NCBI RefSeq assembly: GCF_018130465.1
Contig: NZ_JAFCKJ010000003.1
Coordinates: 372,001-436,000 of the forward strand
Direction of reading: 5' to 3'
From: Bradyrhizobium canariense
Lineage (GTDB): Bacteria; Pseudomonadota; Alphaproteobacteria; Rhizobiales; Xanthobacteraceae
DNA length: 64,000 nucleotides
In this document: piece by piece, positions 48,531-58,045 of the stretch
Numbering within the stretch: position 1 is the first letter of the stretch
Layout of the letters: every line of letters starts with the position of its first letter
The notes under the pieces: model-generated
What the model was told of the DNA's origin: nothing
Databases searched by the model: none
Seen by the model: the letters and a program-made list of their open reading frames with translations, nothing else
Program-made: the position numbers and the translations under genes

Positions 48531-50339
48531 ATGAGCATGGCCACGACCGACACGCCCAAACCCGAGACGAAGTTCGATGCGGAAGCCTTCGCGATGAATG
48601 TCGCGCGGGCGATGGAAAGCGGCGGCAAGGCCCTCGCCGCCTACCTCAAGCCGCGCGAGAGCGGCGAGGTGCAGGATCGTCCGCCGGCCGAGCTTACCGA
48701 GGTCGTCAAGACCTTCACCGCCGTCGCCGAATACTGGCTGTCGGATACGTCGCGGTCCTCCGATCTCCAGACCAAGCTCGCCAAGGACTATCTCGACCTC
48801 TGGGGCTCGGCGGCGCGGCGCATGGCCGGCCAGGACGCCTCGCCCGCGATCGCGCCCTCGCCGCGCGACAAGCGCTTTGCCGATCCGGAATGGAAGTCGA
48901 ACCAGTTCTTCGATTTCGTGATGCAGCTCTATCTGCTCACGACCAAATTTGCGCAGGAGCTTGTGCGCGACACCGAGGGGCTCGATCCGCAGACCCGCCG
49001 CAAGGCCGAGTTCTACGTCCAGCAGGTCACCAACGCGTTGTCGCCCTCCAACTTCGTGCTGACCAATCCGGAAGTACTGCGTGCGACGGTGGCCAGCAGC
49101 GGCGAAAATCTCGCGCGCGGCCTGAAGATGCTGGCCGAGGACATCGCCGCCGGCAAGGGCATCCTGAAGATCCGCCAGTCCAATCCGGACAATCTCGTCG
49201 TCGGCGTGAACATGGCGACGACGCCGGGCAAGGTGATCTACCAGAACGAGATGATGCAGCTGATCCAGTATGCGCCGGCGACGGAGAACGTGCTGCGCAC
49301 GCCGCTGCTGATCATCCCGCCCTGGATCAACAAGTTCTACATCCTCGATCTCAAGCCGGAGAAGTCCTACATCAAGTGGTGCGTCGATCAGGGCATCACC
49401 GTGTTCGTGATCTCATGGGTCAATCCCGACAAGCGGCTCGGAGCCAAGAGCTGGGAAGACTACATGAAGGAAGGCCCGCTCACGGCGATGGACGTGATCG
49501 AGAAGATCACCGGCGAGATGAAGGTGCACACCGCCGGCTATTGCGTCGGCGGCACCATGCTCGCGACCACGCTGGCCTGGCTCGCCGAGAAGCGCCGCCA
49601 GCGCGTGGCGTCCGCGACGTTCTTCGCGGCACAGGTCGACTTCACCCATGCCGGTGATTTGCTCGTGTTCGTCAACGAGGAGCAGATCGCGGCCCTCGAG
49701 CAGGAGATGAAGGCGGCCGGCGTGCTCGAAGGCTCGAAGATGGCGATGGCCTTCAACATGCTGCGCTCCAACGATTTGATCTGGTCCTATGTCGTCAGCA
49801 ATTACCTCAAGGGCCAGCAGCCGAGCGCGTTCGACCTGCTGCACTGGAATTCGGACGCGACGCGCATGACCGCGTCGAACCATTCGTACTATCTGCGCAA
49901 TTGCTATCTGGAGAACCGGCTCTCGACCGGCACCTTGGTGCTGGACAACACCCTGCTCGATCTCTCCAAGGTCATGGTGCCGATCTACAATCTCGCGACC
50001 CGCGAGGACCACATCGCGCCGGCGGAATCGGTGCTGTACGGCTCCCAGTTCTTCGGCGGTCCGGTGAAATACGTGCTGTCCGGTTCGGGCCACATCGCCG
50101 GCGTGGTCAATCCGCCCGCCTCGAACAAATACCAGTACTGGACCAACGACAACATCAAGAACGTCAACGTCGCCGAGTGGATGAAGGGCGCGGTCGAGCA
50201 CAAGGGCTCGTGGTGGCCGGACTGGCGCGAATGGCTCGGCACACTCGATCCCGAGGAGGTCCCGGCGCGCACGGTCGGCAGCGAAGCGCTGCCCCCGATC
50301 GAGGACGCCCCCGGCAGCTATGTCAGGGTTCGCGCATAA
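48531..50339 (+). CDS. phaC: Class I poly-beta-hydroxybutyrate synthase PhaC
   Basis: 602 residues. An N-terminal PhaC_N region (about 90-270) precedes the alpha/beta hydrolase core with the lipase-like box GYCVGGT. Catalytic Cys338 sits there, a TREDHIAP motif carries the aspartate, and GSGHIAGVVNPP carries the histidine. It polymerises (R)-3-hydroxyacyl-CoA into storage granules in the cytoplasm. Length matches class I enzymes, which do not need PhaE/PhaR. ATG 48531 follows TTACTGTTCTGCTC without a strong site; ATG 48537 is an alternative. phaA/B and phaR are not in the window. Confidence 0.96.
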   Translation: MSMATTDTPKPETKFDAEAFAMNVARAMESGGKALAAYLKPRESGEVQDRPPAELTEVVKTFTAVAEYWLSDTSRSSDLQTKLAKDYLDLWGSAARRMAGQDASPAIAPSPRDKRFADPEWKSNQFFDFVMQLYLLTTKFAQELVRDTEGLDPQTRRKAEFYVQQVTNALSPSNFVLTNPEVLRATVASSGENLARGLKMLAEDIAAGKGILKIRQSNPDNLVVGVNMATTPGKVIYQNEMMQLIQYAPATENVLRTPLLIIPPWINKFYILDLKPEKSYIKWCVDQGITVFVISWVNPDKRLGAKSWEDYMKEGPLTAMDVIEKITGEMKVHTAGYCVGGTMLATTLAWLAEKRRQRVASATFFAAQVDFTHAGDLLVFVNEEQIAALEQEMKAAGVLEGSKMAMAFNMLRSNDLIWSYVVSNYLKGQQPSAFDLLHWNSDATRMTASNHSYYLRNCYLENRLSTGTLVLDNTLLDLSKVMVPIYNLATREDHIAPAESVLYGSQFFGGPVKYVLSGSGHIAGVVNPPASNKYQYWTNDNIKNVNVAEWMKGAVEHKGSWWPDWREWLGTLDPEEVPARTVGSEALPPIEDAPGSYVRVRA

Positions 50340-50422
50340 CGGAAAATTCCTTGCGCATGGCGCAATCTTGCGCGCTTGTATAAGCTCGCTCTCAACACAG
50401 CGACGACATAGGGGACCGGGTT

Positions 50423-50821
50423 ATGACGCGTGAATTGTTCTGGCTGACACTGACGGTGGTCCTGACCGGAATCCTCTGGATTCCCTACACCATCAACCGC
50501 TGCCAGATTCGCGGTCTCGGTGGCGCGATGGCCAATCCCTCGCGCGCCGACAAGCCGCAGTCGGAATGGGCGAACCGCCTGATGTTCGCGCATGACAACG
50601 CCGTCGAGAACCTTGTGCTGTTCGCGCCGCTGGTGCTGATCCTGAACGCAATCGACTACTCCTCGAAATGGACGGTGCTTGCTTGCGCCGTCTATTTCTG
50701 GTCGCGCGTCGCGCATCTGATCGTCTATGCGCTCGGGATCCCGGTATTCCGCACGGTGGCCTTCACCGTCGGCTTCATCGCGCAGGCCGTGTTGGCCGTC
50801 GCGATCTTCAAGGTGGTTTGA
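50423..50821 (+). CDS. MAPEG-family membrane protein
   Basis: 132 residues with four membrane segments, MAPEG fold: REELFW-like start (MTRELFWLTLTVVLTGILWI), the conserved ANRLMFAHDNAVENLVLFAP in which glutathione-binding residues of the family lie, and LIVYALGIPVFRTVAFTVGF. MAPEG proteins include microsomal glutathione transferases; bacterial members are largely uncharacterised. ATG 50423 follows ATAGGGGACCGGGTT. The stop codon lies inside a 13-base direct repeat shared with the convergent methyltransferase end. Confidence 0.9.
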   Translation: MTRELFWLTLTVVLTGILWIPYTINRCQIRGLGGAMANPSRADKPQSEWANRLMFAHDNAVENLVLFAPLVLILNAIDYSSKWTVLACAVYFWSRVAHLIVYALGIPVFRTVAFTVGFIAQAVLAVAIFKVV

Positions 50822-50843
50822 GATCAGGCCTTGTTGTTTTAGA

Positions 50844-51431
50844 TCAGGCCTTGCGAACGACGAGATGCAGCATGTTCGCCGGCGTCTCGTCAAAGCTCTG
50901 GATCACGCTCCCGTCCGACGACAGCGTGATCCATGGACCCGCACTGGCGTAGGTCGCCTCGAGCCATTCTGGCGACGCATAATTGTAGTAGCGCCCGAGA
51001 CTGTCCCGGCCGTCGCCCTCGCCCGTCTTGTAGCTGGCATAGAACACGCCTGACGGCCTGAGCGCGCGATGAATCCGCGCCAGGATGCCGGCGAGCTCGT
51101 CGCGCGGCACGTGCAGGAGACAGGCGCTGGCCCAGACGCCGTCATGGGCCTCGTGCGCGTCAAGCTGGTCGAACCGCATCGCCTCGACGGGATGACCGAG
51201 CCGCTGCGACGCGATCTCGGCCATTTCAGGCGAGCCGTCGGTGGCACGCACCGAAAAACCTTCGGCCAGCATCACCGCCGAATGATTGCCGGCGCCGCAG
51301 CCGAGCTCGAGGATCGAACCACCGGACGGCAACAGGGCGAGAAAGCCACGCAGCCGCGTCGAGGGAGCCTTCTTCCAACCGGCATAGGCCTCGGCATTCT
51401 GCCGGTAGAATGTCAGCGTGGTCTCGTCCAT
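50844..51431 (-). CDS. Class I SAM-dependent methyltransferase
   Basis: 195 residues. SAM-binding motif I is ILELGCGAGNHSAVMLAEG. Motif II follows as RATDGSPEMAEIASQRL, and the post-motif region as FDGVWASACLLHVPRDELAG read here EAHDGVWASACLLHV. The acceptor is unknown; relatives are annotated as small-molecule methyltransferases. ATG 51431 has GACGC upstream but no clear Shine-Dalgarno. It converges on the MAPEG gene; the two stop codons lie 25 bases apart within a short direct repeat. Confidence 0.85.
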   Translation of the reverse strand: MDETTLTFYRQNAEAYAGWKKAPSTRLRGFLALLPSGGSILELGCGAGNHSAVMLAEGFSVRATDGSPEMAEIASQRLGHPVEAMRFDQLDAHEAHDGVWASACLLHVPRDELAGILARIHRALRPSGVFYASYKTGEGDGRDSLGRYYNYASPEWLEATYASAGPWITLSSDGSVIQSFDETPANMLHLVVRKA

Positions 51432-51609
51432 GCGTCACTCGCTTCCAAAACCTCGACCAGTCTGCCCACTTTGACGGCAGCCATCAACCGCAGGTGTGGC
51501 CGCCAGATGACAGTGCGGCAAAAACAACCGGCGTTCCGGTTTGCTCATACAGGTTGTCGTCCATCCACAGGTATATTCGCGCATCGCAATTGATCGATTC
51601 GGGGCAGAC

Positions 51610-52380
51610 ATGAATTGGAAGTTGATTTCCGCGCTCGGCGCGATCTCGCTCGCAGCCGTCGCGACCCAGGCCAACGCCGCTGATCTCGCCGCACGTCCTT
51701 ATACCAAGGCGCCGCCGATGATCGCCGCGGTCTACAATTGGAGCGGTTTCTATATCGGCGCCAACGGCGGCTATGGTACGTCGCGCAAGTGCTGGGACCA
51801 GACCGTCGGCTTCTCCCCCGCAACTGCTGAAGGATGCCATGACGCGACGGGTGCCGTCGCCGGCGGCCAGATCGGTTATCGCTGGCAGAGCAGCGCCTTC
51901 GTGTTCGGCCTCGAAGCGCAGGGCGACTGGGCGGACCTCTCTGGCCGGAACGCCAGCACCGTGTTCGGCGTCGCGAATCGCACCCGCGTCGACGCCTTCG
52001 GCCTGTTCACCGGCCAGGTCGGCTACGCCTGGAACAACGTGCTGCTCTACGCGAAGGGCGGCGCCGCGGTCACCCGCGATCGCTACGCCGGCATCGGTAC
52101 GGGCGGTCTGGCCGGGGCCGAGTTCGACGGCGCCAAGGAGACCCGTTGGGGCGGTACGGTCGGCGTCGGCTTCGAATACGGCTTTACTCCGAACTGGTCG
52201 GTCGGCCTCGAATACGACCATCTGTTCATGGGCCGGCGCGACGTCACGCTCACGGCCACGGGCGTGACGGGAGTTCCTGTCGGCTCGTTCTCGCGCACCG
52301 ACCGCATTGGTCAGGACGTCGACGTGATCACGGCCCGCGTCAACTACAGGTTCGGCGGCCCGGTCATCGCGAAGTACTGA
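51610..52380 (+). CDS. Outer-membrane beta-barrel protein (Omp25/31-like)
   Basis: 256 residues. The signal peptide MNWKLISALGAISLAAVATQ ends before ADLAARPYTKAPP, and an eight-strand barrel follows with alternating hydrophobic residues (NWSGFYIGANGGYG, GYRWQSSAFVFGLEAQGDWA, TRWGGTVGVGFEYGFTPNWS). It closes FGGPVIAKY at the C-terminus, the typical barrel end. Function is structural or surface-exposed. ATG 51610 was chosen because the signal peptide starts there. Paralogues lie at 60540, 62806 and at the right edge. Confidence 0.92.
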   Translation: MNWKLISALGAISLAAVATQANAADLAARPYTKAPPMIAAVYNWSGFYIGANGGYGTSRKCWDQTVGFSPATAEGCHDATGAVAGGQIGYRWQSSAFVFGLEAQGDWADLSGRNASTVFGVANRTRVDAFGLFTGQVGYAWNNVLLYAKGGAAVTRDRYAGIGTGGLAGAEFDGAKETRWGGTVGVGFEYGFTPNWSVGLEYDHLFMGRRDVTLTATGVTGVPVGSFSRTDRIGQDVDVITARVNYRFGGPVIAKY

Positions 52381-52525
52381 AGTCTCGTGTCTCGGACGCG
52401 CTGCAACGCCTAGGCGTTGCAACGCAGACCCGGGACCTAGAGAGCTACACGCAAAATCAGAATGGGCCCCGGCTCTGCAGCGCATCGCCAAGAGGCGCTG
52501 CGCTGCGTCCGGGGCACGAGCGTGT
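52381..52525. repeat. Intergenic repeat between convergent genes
   Basis: GTCTCGGACGCGCTGCAACG, GGCCCCGGCTCTGCAGCGCA and GCGCTGCGCTGCGTCCGGGG make a long imperfect palindrome. I associate this type with the element that separates convergent Bradyrhizobium genes. It carries no gene. Confidence 0.5.
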
Positions 52526-53506
52526 CTACTCCTCCGGCAATCCCAGCATCAGCCGCATGTTCTGCACGGCCGCGCCGGACGCACCCTTGCCGAGATTGTC
52601 GAGCCGCGCAACCAGCACCGCCTGATGGTACTTGTCGCTTGCGAAGACGTGGAGCTCGAGCATGTTGGTCTCGTTGAGCGCTTCCGGCTCGAGCTTGCCG
52701 CCCTTGGTCGCCTCGTTCTGCAGCGGCATCACCGAGACGTATTTTGAGCCGGCGTAACGCTTTGCCAGCGCGGCTTGCAGGTCCGCGCCGCTGGGCTTGC
52801 CGGGCAGCGTGTCGAGCTGGAGCGGCACCGACACCAGCATGCCCTGCCGGTAATTGCCGACCGAGGGAATGAAGATCGGCCGTCGCGTCAGGTTCGAATA
52901 GAGCTGCATCTCGGGCAGATGCTTGTGCTCGAAGCCGAGGCCGTAGAGCTCGAAGGACGGCGCGGTGCCGTCTTCGAAGCTCGCGATCATCGACTTGCCG
53001 CCGCCGGAATAGCCGCTCACCGCATTGACGGTGATCGGATAATCGTGCGGCAGCAGGCCAGCGTCGACGATCGGCCGCAGCAGCGCGATCGCGCCGGTCG
53101 GATAGCAGCCGGGGTTGGAGACCTTCTTCGCAGCCTTGATCTTGCCGGCCTGGTCCGGTGTCAGTTCCGGAAAGCCATAGGCCCAGTCGGGCGCAACCCG
53201 GTACGCGGTCGAGGCGTCCAGCACCTTCGGGCCCGACGGCCCCATGCTGTCGATGAGCGCGACGGTCTCCTTCGCGGCATCATCCGGCAGGCAGAGGATG
53301 ACGAGATCCACCTCCTCCATCAGCGCCTTCTTGGCTGCGGGGTCCTTGCGCTTGTCGTCGGCGATGGTCTTCACCGCAACGTCGCTCTGCTTCAGCCGCT
53401 CGTTGATGCCGAGCCCGGTGGTGCCGGAGCCGCCGTCGACGAAGACGGTGGCGGGCTTCTTCGTGGCGCCAGTGGTCGGTGCTTTCGTCGTTTCAGTGAG
53501 GCTCAT
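52526..53506 (-). CDS. argC: N-acetyl-gamma-glutamyl-phosphate reductase, type 2
   Basis: 326 residues, ArgC of the shorter type 2 class. An N-terminal extension of about 17 residues precedes the NAD(P) motif [17 protein letters not shown], then [13 protein letters not shown]. The catalytic cysteine sits in [20 protein letters not shown], followed by a substrate histidine region. It reduces N-acetylglutamyl phosphate to the semialdehyde in arginine biosynthesis. ATG 53506 overlaps the PaiB-like gene by four bases (its stop), so the two are coupled. Other arg genes are absent from the window. Confidence 0.95.
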   Translation of the reverse strand: MSLTETTKAPTTGATKKPATVFVDGGSGTTGLGINERLKQSDVAVKTIADDKRKDPAAKKALMEEVDLVILCLPDDAAKETVALIDSMGPSGPKVLDASTAYRVAPDWAYGFPELTPDQAGKIKAAKKVSNPGCYPTGAIALLRPIVDAGLLPHDYPITVNAVSGYSGGGKSMIASFEDGTAPSFELYGLGFEHKHLPEMQLYSNLTRRPIFIPSVGNYRQGMLVSVPLQLDTLPGKPSGADLQAALAKRYAGSKYVSVMPLQNEATKGGKLEPEALNETNMLELHVFASDKYHQAVLVARLDNLGKGASGAAVQNMRLMLGLPEE

Positions 53507-54168
53507 GGCGCGCTCCTTTCGAGGATGTTGGTTTCGTTCGCGAAGGCTTCCGGCCTCACGTCCTGCATCAGTTGCGCGATCTCCCTCGCGTCGGCGGCGG
53601 GCTGCGCACCGAGCGCATTGGCGATCGCCGTATAATCGGCGTCGGACTTGTGCTGGTTGAGCTTGAAGCTGCCTTCGACCTCTTCAACTGTCATGACCAG
53701 CCCCACGATTCCCTTCTTCAGCGCTTCCAGCCTGCCGGCCGTCATCTTGCCCGACGTCCACGGCGTCTTCGGCAACAGCCAGCTCTCGAACTTCTCGCTG
53801 AGCGTGTCGATCTGCACCGCCAGCTCGTCATCCGACAGCAGCCGCACCGGCCCGCTCAGATGCACCGACTGGTAAAGCCAGGTCGGCACCTGATCCGGCG
53901 AGACGTACCAGTCCGGCGACACATAGGCATCGGGGCCGTTGACCGCGAGCAGCCATGACGCGTCGCCTGCCAGCTTTAGCAGCGGATTGTGACGGGCAAC
54001 ATGAAAGGCGGCCTGCGGCGTGCCGTCAGCGGCATAGGTCAGGTAGAACGGAATTGGCGAGGCGACCGGCTTGTGGCCGTCGAAGGCGCACATGGTCCCG
54101 AAGCCGCGCTCGCCTGCGAATTTCAGGCTCGCGGCGCGGTCCTGCTTGAAAAAGGGTGGCGTGTACAT
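53503..54168 (-). CDS. PaiB-family FMN-binding protein
   Basis: 221 residues, PaiB/FMN-binding negative transcriptional regulator family: [20 protein letters not shown], then [20 protein letters not shown] and [20 protein letters not shown]. These give the split-barrel fold that binds flavin. In Bacillus PaiB represses degradative and sporulation genes; in rhizobia it is more likely a flavin-dependent small-molecule protein. ATG 54168 follows AGGAGACCACG. It overlaps argC by four bases and is the first gene of the pair. Confidence 0.9.
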   Translation of the reverse strand: MYTPPFFKQDRAASLKFAGERGFGTMCAFDGHKPVASPIPFYLTYAADGTPQAAFHVARHNPLLKLAGDASWLLAVNGPDAYVSPDWYVSPDQVPTWLYQSVHLSGPVRLLSDDELAVQIDTLSEKFESWLLPKTPWTSGKMTAGRLEALKKGIVGLVMTVEEVEGSFKLNQHKSDADYTAIANALGAQPAADAREIAQLMQDVRPEAFANETNILERSAP

Positions 54169-54466
54169 CGTGGTCTCCTGCTGGCCTCCTTGGGGGGCCG
54201 CCGGATCAGATCGCGCTGACAGGAGAGAGAATGCCGCGGATCGGATCCAGCGGCAAAGACGATGATCTCAAACGCGATCGACCGCCCAAACCGCGAAGCT
54301 GCGGCGGCGGCGACGGGCGAACAAAATAGTCGCGGCGTTGATCATGGCGCGGGGCTATAAGGCCATATTGGCCGGTCGTCAAGGTTTTGGAACTGTCATT
54401 CCGGGCCGCCCTAGCCAAGACAGGGGCGGCCGGTGCGCGCGATCGGCTGGCCTCCGCTCGCTGTCG
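54169..54466. other. Intergenic region with repeat remnant
   Basis: About 300 bases between the PaiB-like gene and the end of the Sel1 protein gene. It includes GTCATTCCGGGCCGCCCTAG followed by GACAGGGGCGGCC, a hairpin related to the GTCATTCCGGG element at 43998. No protein gene is supported. Confidence 0.45.
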
Positions 54467-57124
54467 CTACCATCTGGCCATGCCGAGGCGGCTGAAGAGC
54501 GTCTCCCAAAAGGAACTTGCGCGGGACAGTTCGTACAAATGGGCGCTTGCCTGGCCGTTTCCAAGATCGGACGCCTTGCTGTACCACTTGATCGCCTGCC
54601 GAGTATCCTTAGGGACGCCCGTGCCGCTCTCATACGCCCACCCCAGATTGTATTGGGCCAACCCGTCGTTCTGATCGGCGGCCTTGCGCAGCAGGGATAT
54701 GCCCTTGGCGAAATCCTGCGGCACGCCTTCGCCTTTGATGTGCAACAGGCCGAGACGCGTCTGCGCAAACGTCAAGCCCTGGTCAGCCGCCTTCGAAAAC
54801 AGATCGAAAGCCAAAGTGAAGTCTTGGGGAACGCCTCGTCCGTCCCAGTACATGGCTGCAAGGTGGGATTGGCTAAAAGCGTTCCCCTGATCCGCCGCCT
54901 TGGCGTACCAGTCGGCCGCCTGCTTTTCGTCGCGAGCTGTACCTAGGCCCATCTCATAGACGTACGCAAGATTCTCCTGGCCGTAGGCGTCGCCCTGTTC
55001 CGCGGACAGGCGAAACCATTTGATGGCCTCCGCGCTATTGCGCTTCGTCCCACTTCCGTCCCGGTACATCGCCCCCAGATAGAACTGCGCACGTGCGCTT
55101 CCGATTTCGGCCAGCGGCTTCAACCGCTCCATCGCGCGTTCAAAATCATGCGCAAGATATGCGCTCACGCCGTCCTTGAAGTCGGCGCTGACGTCGATGA
55201 CCGAGGATCCCCCTTTCGGGGTCACGCCGATCAGCCCGTACTTGAACTCGTCAAGCTTATCGAACCCCTTCTCGATTGCCGGAGCAAACTCTGGCGGGCA
55301 GACCGGCGCATCGAGTGTAAGGCGAAGAACTGCGTTGGAACGAATGGTTCGGCCATCGAGGTCAACGGTGCCGCTTACGTCGATCCGGCCGTGAACGTCT
55401 CCGTAGCCTGTCCTGCCCTCGAACGTCGCCGAATAGGCGACAGGCGCCGGTTTCTCGTAGAAGAAAGTGTTCTCGGGAACCGTGAGTGAAGCGACCTCGC
55501 GGTATTCCATAGGCCGGCAAACAAAGGGCCGCCCGCTCGTCTGGCGCGCAACCAACCGCAAAAGCGATCGCCTTGGATCCGTCAAAGGCAACATCCTGAC
55601 GCGCGTGGGCCGATCAAGATCGAGGGCTTTGCTGATCTGAAACGTTGATGCGATGGCGTAGCTGTCCGTCAGCTCGCGCGGATTTGGGTAGGTGTAATCA
55701 CCGGTGCCGGTCAGGCCGGCTTGCTCGATCAGCCGGCCGGCCGCCATTCGCCGGTCCGCATCATCCAATCCCTGCGCGACCGCGCGTCCCAATTGCGCAC
55801 CGACGCCTGTCCCGGACAGGATCGATCGGGCTTCGCGCTTCCCGTCCTTGCCAAGGACGTAGTCGGTTTCCGCGGCCAGCCGGAAACGCGCCGGCTCGAT
55901 CACGGGGATGCGCCCCAGGGTGCCCTTGTCGATGTTGAGGGCCGGCTTGCCCGCGAGATCCGGCGGCAGGGAGCCGAAGGCGAAGAGCGAAGCGGTCGGA
56001 TCAAGATACTGGTCGATCTCCGGGACATAGGCGATCGCGTGATCGAAATTCGGCGTGGCAACCTCGGTGAGCGTGTACCTTGCGTCCGAGTTGACCGCGA
56101 CCAGATTGGCTTCTATGCCCTGGGTAGCGAGCAACGCCTTGAACAGTGTCGCATGCGCCTTGCAGTCGCCGTAGCGCGACGCAAGCACGGCCGAGGCGGG
56201 CTGAGACGTCCAGCCGCCGTCCTCGAGGCCAATTCCGACGTAGCGGATGTTGCGGGCCACCCAATTGTAGATGCGCTCGATTTTCGCGCGTGTGCCGACG
56301 GCGTCGCCGACGATCTCCCGCGAAAGTCTTGTAATCCTCTCATCCGGTCGCGCCATAGGCGCGTTGCGGGAGTTCAGCGTCGCCGCGAAAGCGGAATAGT
56401 CAGCAAACGTGCTCACCTCGAAACGCTCTGCACCCGCGAGAGTCTCCTCGTCGATCTGCCGGGGTCTCGGCGCGTCCTGCCGGAAACGCACGCGATGGAC
56501 GATCCGATCGTTCACTCTCTCTTCATGGTGCTCGACATTGCGCGATGCGATCCGCAGCGGCATGGATGCCGGTCCGTCAACGGTCACTTCGAGCAACTCA
56601 GGTGGCTGGTTAGCCGGCTCGCTCCAAAAGCGCGCAAACTCACCCGGAAATCTCGGCTGCTTCGCCTTGTAGACCAGACGCCCGCGGATGCTGTCGCCGG
56701 GAGCAACATGCGGAAAGGCGATGATCCTGTCGCGCACCTCGTCGAAATAGGGCGAGGAGGAATCTGTCGATGCCGGTTGATCACGGATGGCGCGCTCGTC
56801 CACTGCGACCACGCCGCCATCTGCCTTGAGAGTGGCAAGCTCTACTGACGTCAAATCGTCAAAATAGCTGTTGTATTGAAAACTTTGCTGCGCGATCGCC
56901 TCGGCGCCCTTCTCGTCGAGCGCCTTGATTTCGAACTCGAAGACCTCGGTGCTGAGCCCCTTCTCATCGAAGGTGACGGCATAGCGCGCCACCGTTCGCC
57001 GCCAGCCCGGGTCGATCCAGCCGGGCTTACGATCGGTGTCCGGTGACTCAGCGGCACGCAATTTCATGCCTGGCGACGAGAGCAGCAATGCCACCAGAAA
57101 AGTTGAACAAACTCGGATAATCAT
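54467..57124 (-). CDS. DUF3857/transglutaminase-like/Sel1-repeat fusion protein
   Basis: 885 residues, exported (signal peptide VCSTFLVALLLSSPGMKLRA). Residues about 40-230 match DUF3857. Residues 270-400 match a transglutaminase-like domain, with the catalytic Cys in ASRYGDCKAHATLFKALLAT, His in NFDHAIAYVPE and Asp in YLDPTAS. Residues 650-865 contain about six Sel1 repeats (A-x-x-x-L-G-x-M-Y-x-x-G-x-G-x-x-x-x-x-x-x-A-x-x-W-x). It may process or scaffold periplasmic proteins; the combination of protease-like and Sel1 scaffold parts is uncommon. ATG 57124 begins a membrane-targeting stretch. Confidence 0.85.
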   Translation of the reverse strand: MIIRVCSTFLVALLLSSPGMKLRAAESPDTDRKPGWIDPGWRRTVARYAVTFDEKGLSTEVFEFEIKALDEKGAEAIAQQSFQYNSYFDDLTSVELATLKADGGVVAVDERAIRDQPASTDSSSPYFDEVRDRIIAFPHVAPGDSIRGRLVYKAKQPRFPGEFARFWSEPANQPPELLEVTVDGPASMPLRIASRNVEHHEERVNDRIVHRVRFRQDAPRPRQIDEETLAGAERFEVSTFADYSAFAATLNSRNAPMARPDERITRLSREIVGDAVGTRAKIERIYNWVARNIRYVGIGLEDGGWTSQPASAVLASRYGDCKAHATLFKALLATQGIEANLVAVNSDARYTLTEVATPNFDHAIAYVPEIDQYLDPTASLFAFGSLPPDLAGKPALNIDKGTLGRIPVIEPARFRLAAETDYVLGKDGKREARSILSGTGVGAQLGRAVAQGLDDADRRMAAGRLIEQAGLTGTGDYTYPNPRELTDSYAIASTFQISKALDLDRPTRVRMLPLTDPRRSLLRLVARQTSGRPFVCRPMEYREVASLTVPENTFFYEKPAPVAYSATFEGRTGYGDVHGRIDVSGTVDLDGRTIRSNAVLRLTLDAPVCPPEFAPAIEKGFDKLDEFKYGLIGVTPKGGSSVIDVSADFKDGVSAYLAHDFERAMERLKPLAEIGSARAQFYLGAMYRDGSGTKRNSAEAIKWFRLSAEQGDAYGQENLAYVYEMGLGTARDEKQAADWYAKAADQGNAFSQSHLAAMYWDGRGVPQDFTLAFDLFSKAADQGLTFAQTRLGLLHIKGEGVPQDFAKGISLLRKAADQNDGLAQYNLGWAYESGTGVPKDTRQAIKWYSKASDLGNGQASAHLYELSRASSFWETLFSRLGMARW

Positions 57125-57242
57125 GTGCTGAGCGCTCGGCCGCTAGGTCGGCAGCTCAACTAGCAGGCGAAAATTACCAGCCGCACTCTCAGAAAGCACA
57201 ACTTTTAGATTTCTCCACGACCCAACCGAGCCGCGCGCTCCA

Positions 57243-57773
57243 TCAAACGATGCGCCAGATCCATTCCATGATCTTCGCGATCACGTCGCCGAACAGCAGG
57301 AGCGCCGCCGACCAGACCAGCGCCGAGACGAAATTGGCGACCTGGAAGCTCCAATAGGGCATCTCGAAAATGCCGGCTGCAAGCGGCACGGAGGCACGCA
57401 AGGGGCCGAAGAAGCGGCCGATGAAGATGCTCGGCACGCCCCAGCTGCGCACGAAGGCCTCGCCCCTGGGCAGGAGTTCCGGATAGCGCGAGAGCGGCCA
57501 CATCTGGGCGACCCGCTCCTTGTAGCGATAGCCGAACCAGTAGGAGACCCAGTCGCCCAGCGCCGCGCCGAGGCCGCCGGCGATCCAAACCGGATAGAAG
57601 CTGATGCCGCTCGCGCCGATCAGCGCGCCGATAGCGACCAACGCGCCCCAAGCCGGGATCAGCAGGGAGATGAAGGCGAGCGACTCCCCGAAAGCGAGCA
57701 GGAACACGATGGGAGCTGCCCACGCCTCGTGAGCGCGCACGAAATCGGCCAGGGCGTGCGCAAACTGCTCCAT
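57243..57773 (-). CDS. DedA-family inner-membrane protein
   Basis: 176 residues, DedA/SNARE-associated family: ESLAFISLLIPAWGALVAIG, GAALGDWVSYWFGYRYKER and the F-x-R-FFGPLR-x-x-x-x-x-AG motif (IFIGRFFGPLRASVPLAAGI). Five to six membrane segments. DedA proteins maintain membrane homeostasis and are proposed undecaprenyl-phosphate or phospholipid translocases. ATG 57773 has no strong ribosome site; the frame at 57777 in another phase is a shadow. It precedes the divergent parE gene. Confidence 0.9.
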   Translation of the reverse strand: MEQFAHALADFVRAHEAWAAPIVFLLAFGESLAFISLLIPAWGALVAIGALIGASGISFYPVWIAGGLGAALGDWVSYWFGYRYKERVAQMWPLSRYPELLPRGEAFVRSWGVPSIFIGRFFGPLRASVPLAAGIFEMPYWSFQVANFVSALVWSAALLLFGDVIAKIMEWIWRIV

Positions 57774-58045
57774 TCAAAAATAGCCTTCCTGCCCTATCTC
57801 AAGGTGCTGCGGTGAAAAGGACTGGTAAGCCAAGGACTTGTGTGACATCAAGTCACAAAGTCCGGTCCAGGCTGGACCGGGACGTCAAATTGCCGGGAAT
57901 TGATGGGGATGCGGCGTAAAATCGCCGGGATTGGCTCCCAACCACGGCGCCCTGCCCGCCCTGCGATAACCTTTCCAGGTCAGAAGTGGCATAGTCGGCC
58001 GAACCGATTCGCCGCCTATGCGGCCCTCAAAACGCATAAAGATAT

